From assembly GCA_017534745.1 (NCBI GenBank), contig JAFXVX010000020.1, positions 26,259 to 90,258 of the forward strand: 64,000 bases of DNA. The letters are read 5' to 3'. The translations under genes and the position numbers were made by a program. Every line of letters begins with the position of its first letter. The stretch's first letter is position 1. This DNA is from Bacteroidales bacterium (GTDB lineage Bacteria > Bacteroidota > Bacteroidia > Bacteroidales > UBA932). The notes beneath the pieces were generated by a model, which had not been told where the DNA came from, made no database searches, and saw only the letters and a program-made list of their open reading frames with translations. Positions 28,597 through 38,180 of the stretch are shown piece after piece.

Positions 28597-31500
28597 TTAT
28601 TGTCCCTTGCCGTGGCAGTTCTTGTATTTGAGACCGGAGCCGCAGGGGCAGGGGTCGTTGCGGCCGACGCGCTTGTCCACGTGGACTGGAGTGCGGGCCT
28701 TTTGCTCGGCGTTGGTCGAGAGCTGAGAAGGGTCGTTGGTCCTCATCTGCGACATATCCGTGCGGCGCTGGGCGGCTCTCTGCGGAGCCTCGTCGCGGTC
28801 GCGCAGCGGGATGAACGCGCGGAGGAGGAAGGAGAGGACGTCCTTGTTGAGGTCCTCGAGCATCTGGGCGAAGAGGTTGTAACTCTCGAGCTTGTAGATG
28901 ACGAGCGGGTCCTTCTGCTCGTAAGCAGCGTTCTGGACGCTCTGGCGCAGGTCGTCCATGTCGCGGAGGTGCTGCTTCCAGTGGTCGTCGATCTGGTAGA
29001 GTATGATGCTGCGGGAGAGGCTCTTGGCAAGCTCCTTACCCTCTGAGTTATAAGCCTTTTCAAGGTTGACGGAAAGCTGGAGCATCTTGCGGCCGTCGCT
29101 GATGGGGATGGCGATGTTCTGGTACATCGAGCCCTGCTTTTCGTAAACCTGCTTGATGAAGGGATAGACCTTGGTCACCATAGTATCCATCCTGCGGGCA
29201 TAGACTTCCTTCATGTGCTCGACGAGCTTGTCCGCGACCTGCGCCGGCCTTGCCCCGTTGAAGAACTCCTCGTCGAAACCGAGGTCGATGGAAAGCTGGG
29301 CCATGACGTACTCCTCAAAAGAGGGGAAGTCGAACTGCTCGCAGCGGGAGGCGAGGATCTCGGCGGTGTCCGACATCATGTTGCGTACGTCGATCTCTAT
29401 CCTTTCGCCGGAAAGGGCGTTGCGGCGGCGGCTGTAGATGGCTTCCCTCTGGTAGTTCATCACGTCGTCGTATTCGAGGAGGCGCTTGCGGACGCCGAAG
29501 TGGTTCTCCTCTACTTTCTTCTGGGCGTTCTCGATGGACTTCGAAAGCATGCCGCTCACGAGGGCCTCGTCGTCCTTCATGCCGAGTTTGTCAACCATGC
29601 CTGCGATACGCTCGGAGCCGAACTTACGCATCAGGTCGTCCTCCAGGGAGATGTAGAAGGTCGATGAACCGGGGTCTCCCTGACGGCCGGCACGGCCGCG
29701 GAGCTGACGGTCAACACGGCGGCTGTCGTGGCGGGTCGTGCCTATAATGGCGAGACCGCCGGCCTCCTTGACTTCAGGGGTAAGCTTGATATCGGTACCA
29801 CGGCCTGCCATGTTGGTCGCAATCGTGACCTTGCCGGGGTGTCCGGCCTGGGCGACGATTTCGGCCTCACGGGCGTGCTCCTTGGCATTGAGGACGTTGG
29901 GGTGAAGCCCGCGGATTCTCATCATCCTTGCGAGGAGCTCGGAGGTCTCGACATCGGTCGTACCGACGAGCACCGGCCTGCCGGCGTCAGAGAGCTCGAC
30001 CACGCGGTCGATGACGGCGGCGTATTTGGCCTTCTTTGTCTTGTAGATAATGTCGTCCTGGTCGTCACGGATGACGGGCCTGTTGGTCGGGATGACGATG
30101 ACGTCGAGCTTGTAGATGCTCCAGAACTCGCCCGCCTCAGTCTCGGCGGTACCGGTCATACCGGCGAGCTTGTGATACATCCTGAAGTAGTTCTGCAGGG
30201 TCACAGTCGCGAAGGTCTGAGTCGCAGCCTCGACCTTGACGTTCTCCTTGGCTTCTACAGCCTGGTGGAGGCCGTCGCTCCAGCGGCGTCCCTCCATCAC
30301 ACGGCCGGTCGATTCATCGACGATCTTTATCTTGTTGTCAACGATGATGTAGTCGATGTCCTTGGTGAACATCGCGTAGGCCTTAAGGAGCTGGTTGACG
30401 GTGTGGACCCTCTCGCTCTTGAGGGCGAAGTCCTCCATCAGCTTATCCTTAAGCTCCTGGCGCTCGGCCACGGAGAGGCCTCCCCTGTTCTGGATCTCGG
30501 CGATTGCGGCGCCGACGTCCGGGAGGACGAAGAACTCCGGATCGGAGACGGCGTTGGCAAGGACGTCGTGGCCCTTGTCGGTCATCTCGACGGAATTCTG
30601 GATTTCGTTGATGACGAAGAAGAGATCGTCGGTGACGATGTGCATCTCCCTTTCGTTGTCCTGCATGTAGTAGTTCTCAGCCTTCTGGAGAAGCTGCTTC
30701 ATGCCCTGCTCGGAGAGGAACTTGATGAGGGGCTGGTACTTGGGAAGACCCTTGTGGCAGCGGAGGAGGAGCTTGCCTCCTTCGGCTTCGTCGCCTGCCG
30801 CAATCAGCCTCTTGGCTTCGTTGAGGGTAGTCGTGACGAGGGAGCGCTGCCTGGTGTATAGGTTCTCCACGTAGGGGCGGAACTCCATGAACTGCTCGTC
30901 TCCCGAGGCCTTCTGCATAGGGCCGGAGATGATGAGCGGGGTACGGGCGTCGTCGATGAGGACGGAGTCAACCTCATCGACGATGGCGTAATGGTGCTTC
31001 CTCTGGACGAGGTCCGCCATGTTGATCGCCATGTTGTCACGGAGGTAGTCGAAACCGAACTCGTTGTTGGTACCGAAGGTGATGTCGCAGTTGTAGGCCT
31101 TTTTGCGGGCGTCGGAGTTGGGCTGGTGCTTGTCGATGCAATCGACGCTGAGGCCGTGGAACATATAGAGGGGCCCCATCCACTCGGAGTCACGCTTGGA
31201 GAGGTAGTCGTTGACGGTCACCACGTGGACTCCCTTGCCGGCGAGGGCGTTGAGGAAGACAGGGAGCGTCGCGACGAGGGTTTTACCCTCGCCGGTTGCC
31301 ATCTCGGCGATACATCCCCTCTGCTCTTTGTTTCCCTTGACGCTGCCGTTGAGGACGATACCGCCGATCAGCTGGACGTCGTAGTGGACCATGTCCCAGG
31401 TGATCTCGTTGCCGCCGGCGAGCCAGTGGTTCTGCCAGATGGCCTTGCCATCTTCGACGCGGACAAAATCGTGATTGGTCGCGAGAAGGCCGTCGAACTC

Positions 31501-31899
31501 AGTAGCCGTAACCACGACCTCGGGACTCTCCTTGAAACGGCGGGCGGTCGATTTCATGATCGCGAAAGCCTCGGGAAGCACTTCATTAAGCACCTTCTCG
31601 ATGGCTTCGTCCTCGTCCTTGACGAGCTTGTCAGACTCGGACGCAAGGTCTTCCTTCTGCTCGACAGGAATATCCTTGTCGAGCTCAGCCTTGATCTCCT
31701 CTATCCTGTCTTCAAACGGCTTCTCCACTTCAAGAATCCGCCTCCTGACATCGTCAGTGCGGGCGCGAAGCTCGTCGTTTGAGAGTTTATCAATCTCGTC
31801 GTACGCCGCCAGGACCTTGTCCAGGATCGGCTTTATCTGTTTCATATCCCGGTCCGACTTCGAACCGAAGATTTTCTTCAATATATCTGAAAATGCCAT
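28597..31899 (-). CDS. secA: Preprotein translocase ATPase SecA
   Basis: 1100 residues, the long Bacteroidota form. Walker A is [14 protein letters not shown] (about 206), the DEAD-like box is [12 protein letters not shown], and later helicase motifs are [25 protein letters not shown] and [10 protein letters not shown]. The C-terminal zinc-binding tail [16 protein letters not shown] contacts SecB or lipids. It drives Sec-dependent export through SecYEG. The bactofilin gene follows it. Confidence 0.98.
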   Translation of the reverse strand: MAFSDILKKIFGSKSDRDMKQIKPILDKVLAAYDEIDKLSNDELRARTDDVRRRILEVEKPFEDRIEEIKAELDKDIPVEQKEDLASESDKLVKDEDEAIEKVLNEVLPEAFAIMKSTARRFKESPEVVVTATEFDGLLATNHDFVRVEDGKAIWQNHWLAGGNEITWDMVHYDVQLIGGIVLNGSVKGNKEQRGCIAEMATGEGKTLVATLPVFLNALAGKGVHVVTVNDYLSKRDSEWMGPLYMFHGLSVDCIDKHQPNSDARKKAYNCDITFGTNNEFGFDYLRDNMAINMADLVQRKHHYAIVDEVDSVLIDDARTPLIISGPMQKASGDEQFMEFRPYVENLYTRQRSLVTTTLNEAKRLIAAGDEAEGGKLLLRCHKGLPKYQPLIKFLSEQGMKQLLQKAENYYMQDNEREMHIVTDDLFFVINEIQNSVEMTDKGHDVLANAVSDPEFFVLPDVGAAIAEIQNRGGLSVAERQELKDKLMEDFALKSERVHTVNQLLKAYAMFTKDIDYIIVDNKIKIVDESTGRVMEGRRWSDGLHQAVEAKENVKVEAATQTFATVTLQNYFRMYHKLAGMTGTAETEAGEFWSIYKLDVIVIPTNRPVIRDDQDDIIYKTKKAKYAAVIDRVVELSDAGRPVLVGTTDVETSELLARMMRIRGLHPNVLNAKEHAREAEIVAQAGHPGKVTIATNMAGRGTDIKLTPEVKEAGGLAIIGTTRHDSRRVDRQLRGRAGRQGDPGSSTFYISLEDDLMRKFGSERIAGMVDKLGMKDDEALVSGMLSKSIENAQKKVEENHFGVRKRLLEYDDVMNYQREAIYSRRRNALSGERIEIDVRNMMSDTAEILASRCEQFDFPSFEEYVMAQLSIDLGFDEEFFNGARPAQVADKLVEHMKEVYARRMDTMVTKVYPFIKQVYEKQGSMYQNIAIPISDGRKMLQLSVNLEKAYNSEGKELAKSLSRSIILYQIDDHWKQHLRDMDDLRQSVQNAAYEQKDPLVIYKLESYNLFAQMLEDLNKDVLSFLLRAFIPLRDRDEAPQRAAQRRTDMSQMRTNDPSQLSTNAEQKARTPVHVDKRVGRNDPCPCGSGLKYKNCHGKGQ

Positions 31900-31938
31900 A
31901 AGTAGTCTTTAATAAATAGCTATAATAAGCTTAGCCTA

Positions 31939-31946
31939 CAAAGATA
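31939..31946 (-). promoter_or_regulatory. Promoter -7 box (TATCTTTG on the minus strand) for secA
   Basis: The plus strand reads CAAAGATA. The box lies 39 bases before the secA ATG at 31899. Confidence 0.5.
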
Positions 31947-31961
31947 AGCAATATTTTTTTC

Positions 31962-31969
31962 TATATTTG
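31962..31969 (+). promoter_or_regulatory. Promoter -7 box (TATATTTG) for the lipoprotein gene
   Basis: TATATTTG ends 15 bases before the ATG at 31985. Confidence 0.55.
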
Positions 31970-31984
31970 TAAAAATCGAATTTT

Positions 31985-32632
31985 ATGAAACGGATTCTTA
32001 CCCTTCTCTTCCTCGCGCTTGCAATTGCGGGCTGCAAAAAAGAAAAAGCACAGCAAAACACCCCGGAGCAGGAGCCGTCCGTCCCGATCATTGCGGACAA
32101 TCTCATCGGTTATTGGGCCTGTGAGTCAATGACTTCTACGACCAATGATATGTATGAGTTCCCGGACTTGTCTCTTCATTTCTCGTCGGATTATGGTTTC
32201 CGGATGATTATGGCGTCTGTCGTCTACGATTACTATTGGTCTCTCATCGGGGATAAACTCATCCTGCTTAAAGACTCTGAGCCCCACGAGACGCGTATTA
32301 ATTCCCTTGACTCGAAACATATGGACTGGACCACGACCAACGGAAACCGTTGTCGTCTTACCAATATGACCAACATTCTGCCCGGGAAATGGAAATGTGA
32401 GAAGTCGGGACACGCCACATATTTTATTGATATAGATTCCTCCGGCTCTTCCAGCTGGTTGGAGGAAGGGACCACCGAAACTATGATCATAACCTGGGAT
32501 ATGGGCATCAGCACGCAGGGCCGCATCGTTATAATGTTCGACAATGTCCTCTACACCCTTAGCAAGTTTACCGACGACAGTTTGGATCTTCTTGACAGTT
32601 CAAACGCCCACGTGTCCTTCACGAGACAGTAG
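31985..32632 (+). CDS. Lipoprotein of unknown function (lipocalin-like repeats)
   Basis: 215 residues with signal peptide and lipobox LAIAGC. Two similar units start NLIGYWACESM (about 40) and ILPGKWKCEK (about 132), each followed by alternating beta-strand sequence. This resembles the small lipocalin-like domains common in Bacteroidales lipoproteins. It is probably outer-membrane anchored. A broken remnant of a related gene follows directly downstream. Confidence 0.7.
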   Translation: MKRILTLLFLALAIAGCKKEKAQQNTPEQEPSVPIIADNLIGYWACESMTSTTNDMYEFPDLSLHFSSDYGFRMIMASVVYDYYWSLIGDKLILLKDSEPHETRINSLDSKHMDWTTTNGNRCRLTNMTNILPGKWKCEKSGHATYFIDIDSSGSSSWLEEGTTETMIITWDMGISTQGRIVIMFDNVLYTLSKFTDDSLDLLDSSNAHVSFTRQ

Positions 32633-32638
32633 TTAATT

Positions 32639-32711
32639 ATGAAACGTATTTTAACCTGTAGAGTGCATCAACCTTGAGACCAACGACCCGGTGCATTTCA
32701 CCAAGGAGTAG
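32639..32711 (+). pseudogene. Remnant of a second, deleted lipoprotein gene
   Basis: It begins ATGAAACGTATTTTAACC, nearly the same as the start of the preceding gene (MKRILT). In another frame it ends with codons for INLETNDPVHFTKE and a stop, resembling the end of the preceding protein (NAHVSFTRQ). The middle is missing and the frame is shifted. It is best read as a collapsed tandem duplicate. Confidence 0.5.
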
Positions 32712-32819
32712 CGCAAAACGCAATCAGCTGAATGTCAAGCACTAACGCAAAACCCCTGTACCAAAATCGGCACAGGGGTTTTCGATAAACTGCTCACAGA
32801 AAAGCAATTACAGTTTGCA
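32711..32819. repeat. Concentric hairpin element with bidirectional terminator core
   Basis: The core stem AAAACCCCTGT (32749-32759) pairs with ACAGGGGTTTT (32772-32782). About 54 bases out on each side lie weaker arms, AGCGCAAAAC near 32709 and GTTTGCAGCT near 32811, complementary with one indel. Size and symmetry match the 108-bp family, but the sequence differs. It lies between convergent genes. Confidence 0.55.
32749..32782. terminator. Bidirectional terminator between the lipoprotein and exuT-type genes
   Basis: An 11-bp perfect GC-rich stem is flanked by AAAA on the left and TTTT on the right, suitable for termination in both directions. Confidence 0.8.
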
Positions 32820-32820
32820 G

Positions 32821-34272
32821 CTACACCTCAATCTTCTTGTACTTCGGCACGAGGGCTTTCATGATGCTCCAGGCGACGAGGTAGGCGATGCCGCAGAAGC
32901 AGAACATGATGAAGTAGCCTGCAGGCTTGCCCTCGAAGCCGAGGAAACGGAAGGCGGCGCCTGCGTTCTCGGCGTGGGTGAAGAGGTTGCCTGCTATCTT
33001 CTGTATAAACATGGAGCCGACACCGCCGGCCATGGCACCGATGCCGGTGATGGTCGCGATGGTGCTCTTGGGGAACATGTCGCCGATGGTCGAGAAGAGG
33101 TTGGCGCTCCAGGCCTGGTGTCCCGCTGCGGCGAGGCCGATGAGGATTGCCGGCCACCAGGGGGTGTCGAACCTGACACCGAGGGGCTGGGCGAACAGCG
33201 CCGCAATCGGGAAGAATGCAAAGATAAGCATCGCAAGCATACGCCCGGCGTAAGGGTTCATCCCCTTCTTATCGACGAAAATCTTCGGAAGGTACCCTCC
33301 GCCGATGGAAATGACAGTCACGATAGCGTAGAGGGTGAAGATCAGGGCCTGTCCGAGACCCGAGGTCGCGGGGGCGCCGAACTGGTTGCTGAAGTAGGAA
33401 GGAGCCCAGAATAGGAAGAACCACCAGACGCCGTCGGTGAAGAATTTGCCGACGATGAAGGACCAGGTCTGCCTGTAACGGAAGCACTGGAGCATGGGAA
33501 TACTCTTTTCGGCGGCGATGGCGGCCTTTTCAGCGGCTTCAGCCTCGTCGTCCTGGTGGATGTATTCGAGCTCACCCTGACCGACGTGCTTGGAATTCTC
33601 CGGCTTGTCGTACATGAACTGCCAGAAGAACATCCAGATGAAGCCCAGGCCACCGATGATGATGAACGCCCACTCCCAGCCGAAGGCCTTGGCGAGCGGG
33701 GGGATGCAAAGCGGAGCCGCGAGGGCGCCTACGGATGCACCAGCATTGAATATGGATGTCGCAAATGCGCGGTCCTTCTTCGGGAAATACTCCGCCGTCA
33801 CCTTGATGGCAGCCGGGAAGTTGCCCGCCTCACCGAGCGCGAGGATGCCCCTGCAGAGGAGGAACAGCCACACCGAAAGTGTCGCAACAAGAGTCGCCGC
33901 CTGGGAGCCTATCTCAACGGCACGCATCGCCGCCACTGAGCCGAAGCCGCCGAAAACGGCGGTCGCCCAGCCGCAGGCGGCGTGGAGGCAGGCGCCTGCC
34001 GACCACACTCCGATGGAGATGAGGTAGCCCTTCTTGGTCCCCATCCAGTCCACGAATTTGCCGGCGAACAGGCAGGCAAAAGCGTAGAAAATGGAGAAGA
34101 AGGAGGTGATTGTACCGTAGTTGGCGTCGGTCCAGTGGAACTCGGGTTTGATGAATTCCTCGTAGGTGAGGGAAAGGACCTGGCGGTCGAGGTAGTTGAC
34201 TGTCGTTGCTACGAAAAGCAGTGAGCAGAGCCACCACCTCCAGTTGGTCATGAGTTTTTGATTGGTCGTCAT
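32821..34272 (-). CDS. MFS hexuronate transporter, ExuT type
   Basis: 483 residues with about 12 hydrophobic segments. The N-terminal LLFVATTVNYLDRQVLSLTY and the CRGILALGEAGNFPAAIK block are typical of the anion:cation symporter group containing ExuT and related sugar-acid carriers. It is expected to import galacturonate/glucuronate with protons. It is the last gene of kdgK-eda-exuT, starting 2 bases after eda. The cytoplasmic loop around residues 215-245 is rich in Glu and Ala. Confidence 0.85.
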   Translation of the reverse strand: MTTNQKLMTNWRWWLCSLLFVATTVNYLDRQVLSLTYEEFIKPEFHWTDANYGTITSFFSIFYAFACLFAGKFVDWMGTKKGYLISIGVWSAGACLHAACGWATAVFGGFGSVAAMRAVEIGSQAATLVATLSVWLFLLCRGILALGEAGNFPAAIKVTAEYFPKKDRAFATSIFNAGASVGALAAPLCIPPLAKAFGWEWAFIIIGGLGFIWMFFWQFMYDKPENSKHVGQGELEYIHQDDEAEAAEKAAIAAEKSIPMLQCFRYRQTWSFIVGKFFTDGVWWFFLFWAPSYFSNQFGAPATSGLGQALIFTLYAIVTVISIGGGYLPKIFVDKKGMNPYAGRMLAMLIFAFFPIAALFAQPLGVRFDTPWWPAILIGLAAAGHQAWSANLFSTIGDMFPKSTIATITGIGAMAGGVGSMFIQKIAGNLFTHAENAGAAFRFLGFEGKPAGYFIMFCFCGIAYLVAWSIMKALVPKYKKIEV

Positions 34273-34274
34273 GG

Positions 34275-34940
34275 TTATCTTAGTGATTTTACAATTGCGA
34301 GTGCATCACGGCAGAGGTCTGAGATCTTAGACCACTCACCGGCGGCGATTACCTCTTTCGGGAACAGGTTGGAGCCCATGCCGACACAGGTGACGCCGGC
34401 CTTGAACCAGCCCTTGAGGTTCTCCTTCGTGGGCTTCACGCCGCCTGTCACCATTATCTGGCTCCACGGCATCGGGGCGCGGAGGCCCTTGACGAAGGCC
34501 GGCCCGAGTACGTCGCCGGGGAAGACCTTGCAGAGGTCGCAGCCGAGCTCCTGCGCGGCGCCGACTTCGCTGACCGAGCCGCAGCCCGGGCAGTACGGGA
34601 TGAGCCTGCGGTTACACACCGGGGCTATCGCCGGGTTGAAGAGCGGGCCTACCACAAAGTTGGCCCCGAGCTGGATGAACATCGCGGCCGTCCCGGGATC
34701 CACCACGGACCCGACGCCGACTATCATCCCGGGAAGTTCCCGGATAGCGTACTTGACCAGCTCCTTGAACACTTCCTGGGCGAAATCCCCCCTGTTGGTA
34801 AATTCAAAAGCCCTGATCCCGCCGTCGTAGCAGGCCTTCAGAACCTTCTTGGAAATCTCAATGTCAGCATTGTAGAAGACCGGGACTATACCCGTCTCCT
34901 TCATAGTCTCAATGACCTGTAGTTTGCTATACTGTGCCAT
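34275..34940 (-). CDS. eda: KDPG/KHG aldolase
   Basis: 221 residues. The class I aldolase pattern is visible: TGIVPVFYN at the start, FEFTNRGD (substrate-binding), [34 protein letters not shown] with the Schiff-base Lys, and [20 protein letters not shown]. It splits 2-keto-3-deoxy-6-phosphogluconate into pyruvate and glyceraldehyde-3-phosphate, the last step of the uronate route. It lies between kdgK and the transporter gene with 12- and 2-base gaps. Confidence 0.92.
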   Translation of the reverse strand: MAQYSKLQVIETMKETGIVPVFYNADIEISKKVLKACYDGGIRAFEFTNRGDFAQEVFKELVKYAIRELPGMIVGVGSVVDPGTAAMFIQLGANFVVGPLFNPAIAPVCNRRLIPYCPGCGSVSEVGAAQELGCDLCKVFPGDVLGPAFVKGLRAPMPWSQIMVTGGVKPTKENLKGWFKAGVTCVGMGSNLFPKEVIAAGEWSKISDLCRDALAIVKSLR

Positions 34941-34952
34941 AATGCAATTGTT

Positions 34953-35993
34953 TTACCTTGAGACGCGGCCGGAGGCGTCACCTTTCATAAGGTTTTCAAC
35001 CTCGGCTACGGTGACGAGGTTGTAGTCGCCGTAGATGGTGTGCTTTAGGCAGGAGGCCGCCACTGCAAAGTTGAGGGCCTTCTGGGAGTCATCTTTATAT
35101 GTAAGGAGTCCGTAGATGAGCCCGCCCATGAAGGAGTCGCCGCCGCCGACGCGGTCCACTATGTGAGTTATGTCGTAACGCGGGGACTCGAAGAGGGTCT
35201 TGCCGTCGAAGAGGACGCCGCCCCAGGTGTTGTGGTTGGCGTTGATGGAGCCGCGTAGGGTGATGATGACCTTTTTGGCGCGGGGGAACTTTTTCATAAG
35301 CTGCTCGCCGACGCTGCGGAAGCGGCCCTGGTCGATGGCGCCGCCGGTCGATGCCGCGTCGAAGCCTTCGGGCTTGATGCCGAAAACCTTCTCGGCATCT
35401 TCCTCGTTGCCGAGGATAATATCGCAGCACTCTGTCAACTCAGGCATCACTTCGCCGGCCTTTTTGCCGTATTTCCAGAGGTTCTTGCGGTAGTTGAGGT
35501 CGCAGGAGACGGTCACGCCGAGGCGGTTCGCCGCGCGGGCGGCTTCGAGGCACACGGCCGCTGCACCTGCGCTGATAGCCGGAGTGATTCCTGTCCAGTG
35601 GAACCAGTCAGCGCCCTCAAACACCTTCTCCCAGTCGATCATCCCGGGCTCGATCTCGGAAATGGCCGAATGGGCCCTGTCATAGATCACTTTGCTGGGG
35701 CGGGCTACTGCGCCGGTCTCAAGGAAATAGATGCCGAGGCGCTCGCCGCCGGTCACGCAGAAGCGGGTCCCAACGCCATGCTTGCGAAGGTCCGCTATGC
35801 ATGAGCGGGCGATGTCGTTGTCCGGGAAACGGGTCACGAACTCCACGTCCATGCCATAATTGGCCAGCGAAACGGCCACATTGGCCTCGCCGCCTCCGAA
35901 AGTCGCATTGAATGAATCTGTCTGGGAGAAACGGAGATAGCCCGGCGTCGCAAGCCTGAGCATTATCTCACCGAAAGTTATGATTCTGGGCAT
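34953..35993 (-). CDS. kdgK: 2-keto-3-deoxygluconate kinase (PfkB family)
   Basis: 346 residues. GEIMLRLATPG and GGGEANVAVSLA open the PfkB fold, and DRVGGGDSFMGGLIYG near residue 276 is the second signature with the catalytic Asp. KdgK phosphorylates KDG to KDPG. The specific assignment relies on its place beside eda, the transporter and the uxa genes. It is the first gene of the operon, divergent from the LacI-type regulator, with a palindromic operator in the shared promoter. Confidence 0.88.
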   Translation of the reverse strand: MPRIITFGEIMLRLATPGYLRFSQTDSFNATFGGGEANVAVSLANYGMDVEFVTRFPDNDIARSCIADLRKHGVGTRFCVTGGERLGIYFLETGAVARPSKVIYDRAHSAISEIEPGMIDWEKVFEGADWFHWTGITPAISAGAAAVCLEAARAANRLGVTVSCDLNYRKNLWKYGKKAGEVMPELTECCDIILGNEEDAEKVFGIKPEGFDAASTGGAIDQGRFRSVGEQLMKKFPRAKKVIITLRGSINANHNTWGGVLFDGKTLFESPRYDITHIVDRVGGGDSFMGGLIYGLLTYKDDSQKALNFAVAASCLKHTIYGDYNLVTVAEVENLMKGDASGRVSR

Positions 35994-36016
35994 ACCGGAT
36001 GGTTGTTTTTATTTTA

Positions 36017-36024
36017 CAAAAATA
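36017..36024 (-). promoter_or_regulatory. Promoter -7 box (TATTTTTG on the minus strand) for kdgK-eda-exuT
   Basis: The plus strand reads CAAAAATA. The operator palindrome at 36040-36055 lies 16 bases further upstream, over the -33 region. Confidence 0.55.
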
Positions 36025-36039
36025 ACATAAACTTTTAAT

Positions 36040-36055
36040 TTACCGTGTTCGGTAA
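36040..36055. promoter_or_regulatory. Operator palindrome between kdgK and the lacI-type gene
   Basis: TTACCG TGTT CGGTAA, a perfect 6-bp inverted repeat inside a wider TTTACCGTG...ACGGAAA frame. It overlaps the -33 regions of both divergent promoters. The same CCGTG/ACGGAAA elements recur at 41304-41327. Confidence 0.6.
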
Positions 36056-36067
36056 CGGAAAAATATT

Positions 36068-36075
36068 TATCTTTA
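36068..36075 (+). promoter_or_regulatory. Promoter -7 box (TATCTTTA) for the lacI-type gene
   Basis: TATCTTTA differs by one base from TAnnTTTG. It lies 21 bases before the ATG at 36097 and 12 bases after the operator. Confidence 0.4.
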
Positions 36076-36096
36076 TGCCTGAATCTTTTTGCGAAA

Positions 36097-37134
36097 ATGG
36101 GGAAAGTAACCATAAAAGATGTCGCCCGCGCTTCCGGCGTTTCCAAAGGGACGGTGGACAGGGTGCTCCATGGGCGCGAGGGCGTCTCGCGCAAGAGTCG
36201 CGAAAAGATTCTGAGAGTCATCGAAGAGCTTGGTTATGAGCCAAATGTTTACGCCTCTCTCCTGGCCTCCGGAATAGTCCGGAGCATAGCCGTTATTCTC
36301 CCGGAATATACCCCCGGCGAGTTCTGGGGACTCTATGAAAGCGGCATTGCCAAAGCCGCCTCCGAGGCGGCCAGGCTCAACGTCGAGGTGGTCCGGGTGG
36401 CGTATAACCAGTACGATATAGACTCCTTCCGCGCCGCCTGCCGTGAGGCACTCGCCAAGCAGCCCGCGGGGGTTGTTATCGCTCCGCTCTTCCAGGCCGA
36501 GACCGCCCTTTTCACGGCAGAGCTCCGGAGCAAAGGCATCCCCTACGTTTTTGTGGACACTAAAATTGAGGAAGACGGGTATCTTTCCTCCTATGGTATG
36601 CCGATGTACCGCGGCGGCTACCTCTGTGCCGATATCCTCAGCTACAGAAGGCCCTGCGAGGAGATTCTGATTGTCCGTATAGAAAGGGACAAGCTACGCC
36701 AGTCCGACCCGACGGTCGGCCGGCGTGAAGGCTTCCGCGATTTCATCCGGGAGAACCTGCCGGATTGCACGGTCCACAATGTATTCATAGATCCCAAAGA
36801 TCCGGAGGGAGTCGCTCTCCGCCTCGGGAAGTTCTTCAGGGAGCACCCAGGCGTAAGGCACATAGCGACCTTCAACTCCAGGATCCATCTTATCGTTCCG
36901 TTCCTGGAGCAGAACGGGTTGCAGGACCTTACCGTCGTCGGTTTCGACAACCTTCCCGCAAACCTGGATGCTCTGCGTAGCGGCGTCGTCAATGCTCTGA
37001 TAACACAGCACCCCGAGGAGCAGGCCGCCCGAGCCATCCAGGACCTCACTGAATTTATAGTACTGAAAAAATCCCCTGCCCAAAGGGACAATTTCGTCCA
37101 CATGGACATCCTGACAAGATATAATGCCGACTAA
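36097..37134 (+). CDS. LacI-family transcriptional regulator of the hexuronate genes
   Basis: 345 residues. The N-terminal helix-turn-helix (VTIKDVARASGVSKGTVDRV) and hinge helix are followed by a periplasmic-binding-protein-like effector domain (about 62-340). The recognition helix has GTVDRV in place of the common STVSRV, as in Bacteroidota members. It is divergent from kdgK-eda-exuT with an operator between them, so control of the uronate regulon is likely; the effector could be KDG, KDPG or a uronate. The next gene starts 3 bases later. Confidence 0.85.
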   Translation: MGKVTIKDVARASGVSKGTVDRVLHGREGVSRKSREKILRVIEELGYEPNVYASLLASGIVRSIAVILPEYTPGEFWGLYESGIAKAASEAARLNVEVVRVAYNQYDIDSFRAACREALAKQPAGVVIAPLFQAETALFTAELRSKGIPYVFVDTKIEEDGYLSSYGMPMYRGGYLCADILSYRRPCEEILIVRIERDKLRQSDPTVGRREGFRDFIRENLPDCTVHNVFIDPKDPEGVALRLGKFFREHPGVRHIATFNSRIHLIVPFLEQNGLQDLTVVGFDNLPANLDALRSGVVNALITQHPEEQAARAIQDLTEFIVLKKSPAQRDNFVHMDILTRYNAD

Positions 37135-37137
37135 GCC

Positions 37138-37647
37138 ATGACCACACTCGCAATCCAACACGAAAAGTACACATTCACCGACCTTAAGACCTATCTCGCC
37201 GCCCTCGCGTTCATCGCGGGCAACATCGTAGTCCCGCAACTGTGCCACCTCATCCCGCGCGGCGGCCTGATCTTCCTCCCCATCTACTTCTTCACCCTGA
37301 TTGCAACCTTCAAGTGCGGTTGGAAGGTCGGCCTTATGACCGCCATCCTTTCCCCGCTTGTCAACTGCGCCTTCTTCGGGATGCCGCCAGTGGCTTCTCT
37401 GCCCGCCATCCTCGTCAAATCGACCGCGATGGTCGGCGCAGGATGGCTTTTCGGCCGGAAGATGGGGCTCAGCATCTGGTCCGTCCTTCTGACAGTGCTT
37501 GCCTATCAGGCCGTTGGGATGACGTTTGAGTTCATCATGACCGGGGACATCATGTATGCCCTCCAGGACGTCCGCATCGGCTGGCCCGGGATGCTGATCC
37601 AGGTAATCGGCGGCTTCCTTTTACTTAAACTTATAGAGAAGTGGTAG
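37138..37647 (+). CDS. Putative ECF-type transporter S component
   Basis: 169 residues, five or six hydrophobic segments, no signal peptide. The size and pattern, with FIAGNIVVPQLCHLIPRGG near residue 25 and ASLPAILVKSTAMVGAGWLFG in the middle, match ECF substrate-binding subunits. ECF S components pair with shared ATPase and T subunits, none of which is in this window. It sits 3 bases after the LacI-type gene and overlaps the FmdE-like gene by 7 bases, so all three are likely cotranscribed. The substrate is unknown. Confidence 0.6.
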   Translation: MTTLAIQHEKYTFTDLKTYLAALAFIAGNIVVPQLCHLIPRGGLIFLPIYFFTLIATFKCGWKVGLMTAILSPLVNCAFFGMPPVASLPAILVKSTAMVGAGWLFGRKMGLSIWSVLLTVLAYQAVGMTFEFIMTGDIMYALQDVRIGWPGMLIQVIGGFLLLKLIEKW

Positions 37648-38180
37648 GGGCCCTCGAGTCTTTTGACATACCCCTTGAGTGCTATGCCGCCGACGTGCGG
37701 GAGATAGCGGCGGAGACCATCGCCCGCTTCGGCGCCCGCGAATGGCGCCTTGCCGTTCTCACCAACGAAATTCACGGCCATCTCGGAATATACTCCACCA
37801 TCGGCGCCAAAATGGGCCTCCGGGCGCTGGAACTGTTTGAAAAGGAAGGCCTTACCGTGGAAGTCTCAGTCATCTCTTTTGCCGGGACTGAGCCTCCCGT
37901 CAGCTGCTTCGGCGACGGGCTCCAGGTCAGCACCGGCGCAACCGTCGGCCACGGGCTCTTCACCGTCTCGGAAGAGCCGCTGAAGCGCCCCGAAGCCCTG
38001 TTTACATGTGGTAGCAAAACGCTGTCCCTCAGGCTGAAACCCGAATACGAAGCGCAGATTCGCGAAGATATCGCCTCCGCCGTTTCCCGATTCGGACACA
38101 GCCCCGCTTACTGGCAGCACGTCCGCTCCCTCGCCCTCCGCTACTGGTCCACCTGGGACCGTCGCGAAATCACAGCGTGA
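37641..38180 (+). CDS. FmdE-like protein
   Basis: 179 residues from a GTG start within the preceding gene's 3' end. The EIHGHLGIYSTIGAKMG motif and SCFGDGLQVSTGATVGHG motif match the N-terminal domain of the FmdE family (formylmethanofuran dehydrogenase subunit E), in which His and Cys hold a metal. The zinc-ribbon tail of full FmdE is absent. There is no methanogenesis here, so the role is unknown. A link to metal handling together with the S component is a guess. Its 3' end overlaps the convergent uxaA by 11 bases. Confidence 0.65.
   Translation: MVGALESFDIPLECYAADVREIAAETIARFGAREWRLAVLTNEIHGHLGIYSTIGAKMGLRALELFEKEGLTVEVSVISFAGTEPPVSCFGDGLQVSTGATVGHGLFTVSEEPLKRPEALFTCGSKTLSLRLKPEYEAQIREDIASAVSRFGHSPAYWQHVRSLALRYWSTWDRREITA

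Noticed and set aside
29728-30861. Long plus-strand open frame antisense to secA
   Set aside because: Shadow of the secA reading frame; no start signal, promoter or domain.
37138-37647. S component as part of a complete ECF transporter here
   Set aside because: No ECF ATPase or T-component gene is in the window; only the substrate-binding part can be claimed.
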